64,000 nt of DNA from Arthrobacter sp. AQ5-06 (GTDB lineage: Bacteria > Actinomycetota > Actinomycetes > Actinomycetales > Micrococcaceae), in assembly GCF_003287955.1 (NCBI RefSeq), contig NZ_QMKP01000002.1, forward strand, positions 62,001 through 126,000. Direction: 5' to 3'. The notes beneath the pieces were generated by a model that saw only the letters and a list, made by a program, of their open reading frames with translations, did no database searches and had not been told where the DNA came from. Positions 59,062-64,000 of the stretch are shown here, in pieces. Each line of letters starts with the position of its first letter. Within the stretch, counting starts at the first letter, position 1. A program made the position numbers and the translations under genes.

Positions 59062-62000
59062 CTAAACCTCTTCTACGGAACTGGGCTCTGCACGAGACAG
59101 ATCGATGCCCAGTTCTTCCGCAGCCGTGAAGACTGCGTCATCAGAGTCACGCATTTCAATTGTGGTTCCGTCCGTGGAGAGTACTTCCACGTTCAGGCAC
59201 AGCGACTGCATTTCCTTGATCAAGACCTTGAAGGACTCAGGAACGCCCGGCTCGGGGATGTTCTCGCCCTTGACGATTGCTTCGTAGACCTTGACACGAC
59301 CATGGATATCATCCGACTTGATGGTGAGGAGTTCCTGGAGCGTGTACGCGGCGCCATAAGCTTCCAGCGCCCACACTTCCATCTCACCGAAGCGCTGGCC
59401 ACCGAACTGTGCCTTACCACCCAGCGGCTGCTGCGTGATCATGGAGTACGGGCCAGTGGAACGGGCGTGGATCTTGTCGTCCACCAGGTGGTGGAGCTTC
59501 AGGATGTACATGTAGCCGACCGAGATCGGATCCGGGAACGGCTCGCCGGAGCGGCCGTCGAAGAGGCGGGTCTTGCCTGAGGAGTTGATCAGGCGGTCGC
59601 CGTCGCGGGTGACGTTGGTGGAGTCCAGCAGACCCGTGATTTCCTCTTCACGGGCGCCATCGAACACCGGCGTTGCAACAGTGGTGGAGCCACTCTCGCG
59701 CGGCAGGTTCGGCAGCTGCTTCATCCACTCGGGCTCGCCTTCGATCTTCCAACCGGTCTTGGCAACCCAGCCGAGGTGCGTTTCCAGCACCTGGCCGACG
59801 TTCATACGGCCCGGAACACCCAGCGGGTTAAGGACAATATCAACGGGGGTACCGTCGGCAAGGAAGGGCATGTCCTCGATCGGGAGGATCTTGGAGATAA
59901 CACCCTTGTTGCCGTGGCGGCCGGCGAGCTTGTCGCCGTCGGTGATCTTGCGCTTGGCGGCCACGTAGACGCGCACCAGCTGGTTCACGCCCGGGGGCAG
60001 TTCGTCGTCGTTGTCGCGGTCGAAGACGCGGACGCCGATGACGGTGCCGGACTCGCCGTGCGGAACCTTCAAGGAGGTGTCGCGCACTTCGCGGGACTTC
60101 TCACCGAAGATGGCGCGCAGCAGGCGCTCTTCCGGGGTCAGCTCAGTTTCACCCTTCGGGGTGACCTTTCCGACCAGGATGTCGCCGGCTTCAACTTCGG
60201 CACCGATGTGGATGATGCCGCGCTCGTCCAGGCCTGCCAGGACTTCCTCGGACACGTTGGGGATGTCACGGGTGATTTCCTCGGCACCAAGCTTGGTGTC
60301 GCGGGCATCGATCTCGTGCTCCTCGATGTGGATGGAGGAAAGAACGTCCTCGGCAACAATGCGCTGCGAGAGGATGATGGCGTCCTCGAAGTTGTGGCCT
60401 TCCCATGACATGAATGCCACGAGCAGGTTCTTACCGAGGGCGAGTTCGCCTTGGTCCGTTGCCGGACCGTCGGCGATGATGCCGCCGACCTCGAGGCGCT
60501 GGCCTTCGTTCACCAGGACACGGTTGTTGTAGCAGTTGCCCTGGTTGGAGCGTGCGAACTTGTTGATGCGGTAGTTGGTTTCCGTACCGTCGTCGTTGAG
60601 CATGATGACGAGCTCAGCGGAGACCTCGGTAACCACACCGGCCTTCTTCGCGATGGTGACATCACCGGCGTCGACAGCGGCGGCGCGCTCCATGCCGGTA
60701 CCCACGAACGGGGCCTCGGAACGGACCAGCGGCACGGCCTGGCGCTGCATGTTGGCACCCATGAGTGCGCGGTTAGCATCGTCATGCTCGAGGAACGGGA
60801 TCAGGGCCGTAGCCACGGATACCATCTGGCGCGGGGAAACGTCCATGAACTCGACCTCGCCGGCGGGAACGAGCACAGGCTCGCCTCCACCACCACGGGC
60901 GCGGACCAGGACGGTCTCTTCGGCGAACTTCTTGTTCTCATCCAGCGGAGCGTTGGCCTGAGCGATCAGGACCTCCGCTTCGTCGTCGGCCGTGAGGTAC
61001 TGGACCTCATCGGAGACAACGCCTTCAGCGACGAGACGGTAAGGAGTCTCGATGAAGCCGAACGGGTTGATGCGGCCGTAGGATGCCAGCGAACCGATCA
61101 GGCCAATGTTCGGGCCTTCAGGGGTTTCGATGGGGCACATACGTCCGTAGTGGGACGGGTGAACGTCTCGAACTTCCATGCCTGCGCGGTCACGGGACAG
61201 ACCACCCGGGCCAAGCGCAGACAGACGGCGCTTGTGGGTCAGACCCGAAAGCGGGTTGTTCTGGTCCATGAACTGCGACAGCTGGGAAGTTCCGAAGAAC
61301 TCCTTGATGGCTGCAACGACAGGGCGGATGTTGATCAGTGTCTGCGGCGTGATGGCCTCGACGTCCTGGGTGGTCATCCGCTCGCGGACGACGCGCTCCA
61401 TACGGGACAGGCCGGTGCGGACCTGGTTCTCGATGAGCTCGCCGACGGCGCGGATACGACGGTTGCCGAAGTGGTCGATGTCATCGATCTCAACGCGCAG
61501 TTCGTGGTCCTGGCCGTCGCGCTTGCCCGTAAGGGTCTTCTCGCCGGCGTGCAGGGCAACCAGGAACTTGATCATGGCCACGATGTCTTCGACGTGCAGG
61601 ACCGAAGCTTCCTTGTCGCCAAGGGAGCGGTCGATGCCAAGCTTGCGGTTGATCTTGTAACGGCCAACCTTGGCCAGATCGTAGCGCTTGGAGTTGAAGT
61701 AAAGGTTGTCCAGGAGGGACTGGGCAGCCTCGACGGTGGGCGGCTCGCCCGGTCGCAGCTTCCGGTAGATGTCCAGCAACGCGTCTTCGCGCGTCTCGGT
61801 GGCGTCCTTCTCCAGGGTTGCGCGCATGGAGTCGTACTGGCCGAACTCTTCGAGGATCTGGCCTTCGGTCCAGCCGAGGGCCTTCAGCAGAACGGTGACG
61901 GACTGCTTGCGCTTGCGGTCGAGGCGAACGCCGACCTGGTCGCGCTTGTCGATCTCGAGTTCAAACCATGCACCGCGGGACGGGATGATCTTGGCAGTGA

Positions 62001-62571
62001 AGATGTCCTTGTCACTGGTCTTGTCGGCGGTGCGCTCAAAGTAGGCGCCCGGTGAACGGACCAGCTGGGAGACGACGACACGCTCCGTGCCGTTGACGAC
62101 GAAGGTGCCCTTCTCCGTCATGAGGGGGAAGTCGCCCATGAACACGGTCTGCTGCTTGATTTCGCCCGTGTTGTTGTTCATGAACTCGGCCTTGACGTAC
62201 AGGGGTGCCGAGTACGTTGCGTCCCGGTCCTTGCACTCGGCCATGGTGTACTTCGGGTCAGCGAACTCCGGATCGGAGAAGCTCAGGGACATGGTGCCCT
62301 GGAAGTCCTCGATCGGGGAGATCTCTTCAAAGATGTCCGACAGTCCGGACGAGGTGGCGACGCTGAGATCGTTTTCTTCGACGGCCTTCGCTACGCGCGC
62401 CTGCCAGCGTTCGTTTCCGACCAGCCAGTCGAAGCTGTCCGTCTGCAGGGCAAGGAGATTCGGAACGTCCAGCGGTTCGTGAATCTTTGCGAATGAGAGC
62501 CGGCGAGTGGCACCATCAGTGCTGTCGGCGGTGTTAGCGGTTTCGTTATTAGAGGTGCTCGAGGCGACCAA
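59062..62571 (-). CDS. rpoB: RNA polymerase beta subunit
   Basis: I chose the TTG at 62571 (AAGGA six bases upstream), giving 1169 residues starting [11 protein letters not shown] after the initiator; the ATG at 62586 would put the SD inside the gene. The rifampicin region reads wild type ([32 protein letters not shown]). The C-terminal [30 protein letters not shown] is standard. The leader is long and carries two copies of an 11-base motif shared with rpoA. Confidence 0.98.
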   Translation of the reverse strand: MVASSTSNNETANTADSTDGATRRLSFAKIHEPLDVPNLLALQTDSFDWLVGNERWQARVAKAVEENDLSVATSSGLSDIFEEISPIEDFQGTMSLSFSDPEFADPKYTMAECKDRDATYSAPLYVKAEFMNNNTGEIKQQTVFMGDFPLMTEKGTFVVNGTERVVVSQLVRSPGAYFERTADKTSDKDIFTAKIIPSRGAWFELEIDKRDQVGVRLDRKRKQSVTVLLKALGWTEGQILEEFGQYDSMRATLEKDATETREDALLDIYRKLRPGEPPTVEAAQSLLDNLYFNSKRYDLAKVGRYKINRKLGIDRSLGDKEASVLHVEDIVAMIKFLVALHAGEKTLTGKRDGQDHELRVEIDDIDHFGNRRIRAVGELIENQVRTGLSRMERVVRERMTTQDVEAITPQTLINIRPVVAAIKEFFGTSQLSQFMDQNNPLSGLTHKRRLSALGPGGLSRDRAGMEVRDVHPSHYGRMCPIETPEGPNIGLIGSLASYGRINPFGFIETPYRLVAEGVVSDEVQYLTADDEAEVLIAQANAPLDENKKFAEETVLVRARGGGGEPVLVPAGEVEFMDVSPRQMVSVATALIPFLEHDDANRALMGANMQRQAVPLVRSEAPFVGTGMERAAAVDAGDVTIAKKAGVVTEVSAELVIMLNDDGTETNYRINKFARSNQGNCYNNRVLVNEGQRLEVGGIIADGPATDQGELALGKNLLVAFMSWEGHNFEDAIILSQRIVAEDVLSSIHIEEHEIDARDTKLGAEEITRDIPNVSEEVLAGLDERGIIHIGAEVEAGDILVGKVTPKGETELTPEERLLRAIFGEKSREVRDTSLKVPHGESGTVIGVRVFDRDNDDELPPGVNQLVRVYVAAKRKITDGDKLAGRHGNKGVISKILPIEDMPFLADGTPVDIVLNPLGVPGRMNVGQVLETHLGWVAKTGWKIEGEPEWMKQLPNLPRESGSTTVATPVFDGAREEEITGLLDSTNVTRDGDRLINSSGKTRLFDGRSGEPFPDPISVGYMYILKLHHLVDDKIHARSTGPYSMITQQPLGGKAQFGGQRFGEMEVWALEAYGAAYTLQELLTIKSDDIHGRVKVYEAIVKGENIPEPGVPESFKVLIKEMQSLCLNVEVLSTDGTTIEMRDSDDAVFTAAEELGIDLSRAEPSSVEEV

Positions 62572-62809
62572 GAGGGATCCTTCCACAGACCTTCAGGCGT
62601 TTTCAGATCTCCCCCGCTGTGCACCCTGCGGAATGACTCCGCAGTGCTACCATCCGGTTCCGCTATATGACCCGGGCCGGGGCTTTCCATACAATGACGT
62701 TGTTGACGGCACGTTGATGGTCAGCTGCCAGGCAAAGCCCACCGCTATATGAAGGCTGAAGGTAAACAGGGAAGACGCAAATATCTACGATACGGCAAAA
62801 CCAATTTCG
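62572..62809 (-). promoter_or_regulatory. rpoBC 5' leader with two TCATATAGCGG motifs
   Basis: About 235 bases between the predicted transcription start and the rpoB TTG hold no gene. The minus strand carries TCATATAGCGG at 62752-62742 and again at 62670-62660. A small hairpin (CTGCGGA 62626-62632 with TCCGCAG 62638-62644) lies downstream of the second copy. Exact repetition in one leader and again before rpoA suggests shared control. Confidence 0.55.
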
Positions 62810-62838
62810 TGTCTACCCCACAACCGGACTTATTGCAA
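62810..62838 (-). promoter_or_regulatory. Probable rpoB promoter
   Basis: TTGCAA (62838-62833) and TAGACA (62815-62810) on the minus strand are 17 bases apart, the best promoter-like pair in the 397 bases upstream of rpoB. Confidence 0.6.
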
Positions 62839-62912
62839 GCACTGGTTTTTTGGCGTCCAGCCCGGGTTCCGCTCCCCACCCGCCCCCTCACCTCGCAAGC
62901 TCGGCCAGGGTA

Positions 62913-62946
62913 CCCGGCGGTCGTGGGCCCAGGCTCAACCACCGGA
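62913..62946. repeat. Palindromic 3'-end element after the lipoprotein gene
   Basis: CCGGCGGTCGTGGG and CCCAGGCTCAACCACCGG form an imperfect inverted repeat shortly after the lipoprotein stop (minus strand). The arms resemble those at 21549 and 30611. AACCACCGG is also directly repeated at 62938-62946 and 62952-62960. Confidence 0.45.
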
Positions 62947-62968
62947 CAGGCAACCACCGGAGGAGACC

Positions 62969-63439
62969 TCAGAGGCGCAGCGTTACGCCCTCTGCGGTGC
63001 ATTCGCCTGCGTTGGCGAACACCGCGTCACGCACGGCGTCCTTTGATTCCTGCTCGGGCGCGCCACCTTTATTAACTGCCGACGAGTGATCAATGGCGAG
63101 GACCTTGAGCGACGCGAACAGACCCACCAGATTCCCAGTCACAGTGTCTTGGGCGTCGTCCGCGGCAAAATAGATGTCCTCGTAGGCGTTCGAATCGTTC
63201 TGGATCGCCTTGTAGGCGGTATAGAGGGAGTTAAACGTCTCGCACGCCACTTTCACGCCGCCGGCCTGGGGCGCGGCTGACGGGCTGGAAGAGCGCGACG
63301 GCGACGCAGTGGAAGGTGCGGTGGTGGACGCAGCGGGGGCTGCTGTCGAGGTGGTGCTGTCCGGGGCAGGAGTGGCAACGCTGCAGGCGGTGAGTCCGGC
63401 GAGGCTGGCCATGGCTGCCGCGGCAAGGATTTTCTTCAA
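62969..63439 (-). CDS. Small lipoprotein, unknown function
   Basis: The 156-residue product has a lipoprotein signal (KKILAAAAMASLAGLTAC, lipid Cys at 19), then a 40-residue Ser/Thr/Pro/Ala-rich linker, and a helical C-terminal domain of about 90 residues with two Cys (VACETFNSLYTAYKAIQ and NAGECTAEGV) that may form a disulfide. It is probably anchored on the outer face of the membrane. No family is recognised. It is upstream of rpoB on the same strand but separated by the rpoB promoter. Confidence 0.8.
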   Translation of the reverse strand: MKKILAAAAMASLAGLTACSVATPAPDSTTSTAAPAASTTAPSTASPSRSSSPSAAPQAGGVKVACETFNSLYTAYKAIQNDSNAYEDIYFAADDAQDTVTGNLVGLFASLKVLAIDHSSAVNKGGAPEQESKDAVRDAVFANAGECTAEGVTLRL

Positions 63440-63661
63440 GATGCTGCTCCCTGTTTTTGCGTTGCCCTGATGCTTTCGTCTTCGCCGTCCACCCTACGCA
63501 CCACCGCGACCACGCGCACATCCGGCAGATGGGTAGTTCTCCCCTGTGGGCCACGGCCGGCACGAACGGAATCTCCGGCACCCCTTCAGCGTTTGGATAA
63601 ATAGGTGACAAGCCTCACGGTAGCCTTTGAAGTACATCGATTCAGAGCGGAAGAGATCAAA
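63440..63661. other. Divergent intergenic region, lipoprotein / thiolase
   Basis: This 222-base gap between two divergent start codons must hold both promoters. I see no clear -35/-10 pair. AGAGCGGAAGAG precedes the thiolase ATG as its SD. Confidence 0.4.
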
Positions 63662-64000
63662 ATGGGCAATTCCAACGACAACACGGACGTGGTCATTCTG
63701 GCCGGTGCGCGCACGCCGCAGGGCCGGCTCAACGGACAACTGGCGAGCTTCACCGCCGTCGAACTCGGAGCGCACGCGATCAGGTCCGCGATTGCGGCGA
63801 GCGGAGTGGAGGCCGGCCAGGTTGACGCCGTCATCATGGGCCAGGTGCTGCAGGCCGGTGCCGGGCAGAACCCAGCGCGCCAGAGCGCCATTGGCGCGGG
63901 AATCGGCTGGAACGTTCCCACTGTCACCATCAACAAGGTGTGCCTGTCTGGGCTGACCGCTGTGATCGACGCCGCCCGGATGATCCGCAGCGGCGACGCC
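63662..64000 (+). CDS. Thiolase (acetyl-CoA acetyltransferase), N-terminal part
   Basis: The gene runs off the window after 113 codons. The product starts MGNSNDNTDVVILAGARTPQGR and has the thiolase pattern VIMGQVLQAGAGQNPARQSA. The active-site Cys is C94 in TINKVCLSGLTAV, the residue that is acylated in the first half reaction. It would condense or cleave acyl-CoA esters; whether it is biosynthetic or degradative cannot be told from this part. Confidence 0.93.
   Translation, partial: MGNSNDNTDVVILAGARTPQGRLNGQLASFTAVELGAHAIRSAIAASGVEAGQVDAVIMGQVLQAGAGQNPARQSAIGAGIGWNVPTVTINKVCLSGLTAVIDAARMIRSGDA

Noticed and set aside
62660..62752. TCATATAGCGG as ordinary -10 promoter elements
   Set aside because: TATAGC could be a weak -10, but the two rpoB copies lack any -35-like hexamer at 16-18 bases and lie downstream of a better promoter; only the rpoA copy has a possible partner.

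Overview
This window reads as a chromosome segment of a high-GC Gram-positive actinobacterium, most probably Arthrobacter or a close Micrococcaceae relative. The evidence is the gene order (rpoBC, str, S10, spc and alpha ribosomal clusters on one strand), the long Ala/Glu-rich tails on L17, L29, S5 and S9, frequent GTG and TTG starts, and paired Tad pilus loci. The genus is inferred from remembered protein similarity, not from a search.

Layout. Positions 3-1022: 3' part of a GT39-type membrane glycosyltransferase. 1146-2134: rpsI and rplM (- strand) with a recognisable upstream promoter. 2432-18289: a large + strand Tad (tight adherence, type IVc) pilus region. It has one prepilin peptidase followed by two complete tandem loci. 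Locus 1 is flp-flp-tadE-tadG-cpaB-tadZ-tadA-tadB-tadC-flp and locus 2 is flp-tadE-tadG-cpaB-tadZ-tadA-tadB-tadC. 18383-21559: a likely regulatory appendix made of an HPt-like protein without the phosphoacceptor His, an OmpR-type response regulator and a membrane histidine kinase.

21651-25892 (- strand): the alpha operon infA-rpmJ-rpsM-rpsK-rpoA-rplQ, then truA. 26072-27124: a P1/DmpA-type peptidase. 27315-30607 (+ strand): a carbohydrate ABC importer (two permeases and a Tat/lipobox binding protein, no ATPase). 30749-33533 (- strand): secY-adk-map. 33753-43679 (- strand): the spc and S10 ribosomal clusters, separated by a terminator and a gene-free 385-base stretch; rpsN is absent from its usual place. 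44114-45565: a GH1 beta-glucosidase. 45581-50069 (- strand): a 41-residue membrane miniprotein and a very large polytopic membrane protein. 50223-54708 (- strand): tuf, fusA, rpsG, rpsL. 55043-62571 (- strand): rpoC and rpoB. 62969-63439: a small lipoprotein. From 63662: the 5' part of a thiolase.

Most of the window is core translation and transcription machinery. The accessory interest is in the doubled Tad system with its adjacent regulators, and in non-coding signals: an 11-base motif repeated exactly upstream of rpoB (twice) and rpoA (once), a terminator hairpin inside the truA reading frame, an AT-rich perfect palindrome just upstream of the giant membrane protein gene, a hairpin behind each flp gene, and palindromic elements at three gene 3' ends. 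I saw no CRISPR array, insertion sequence, rRNA or tRNA gene.
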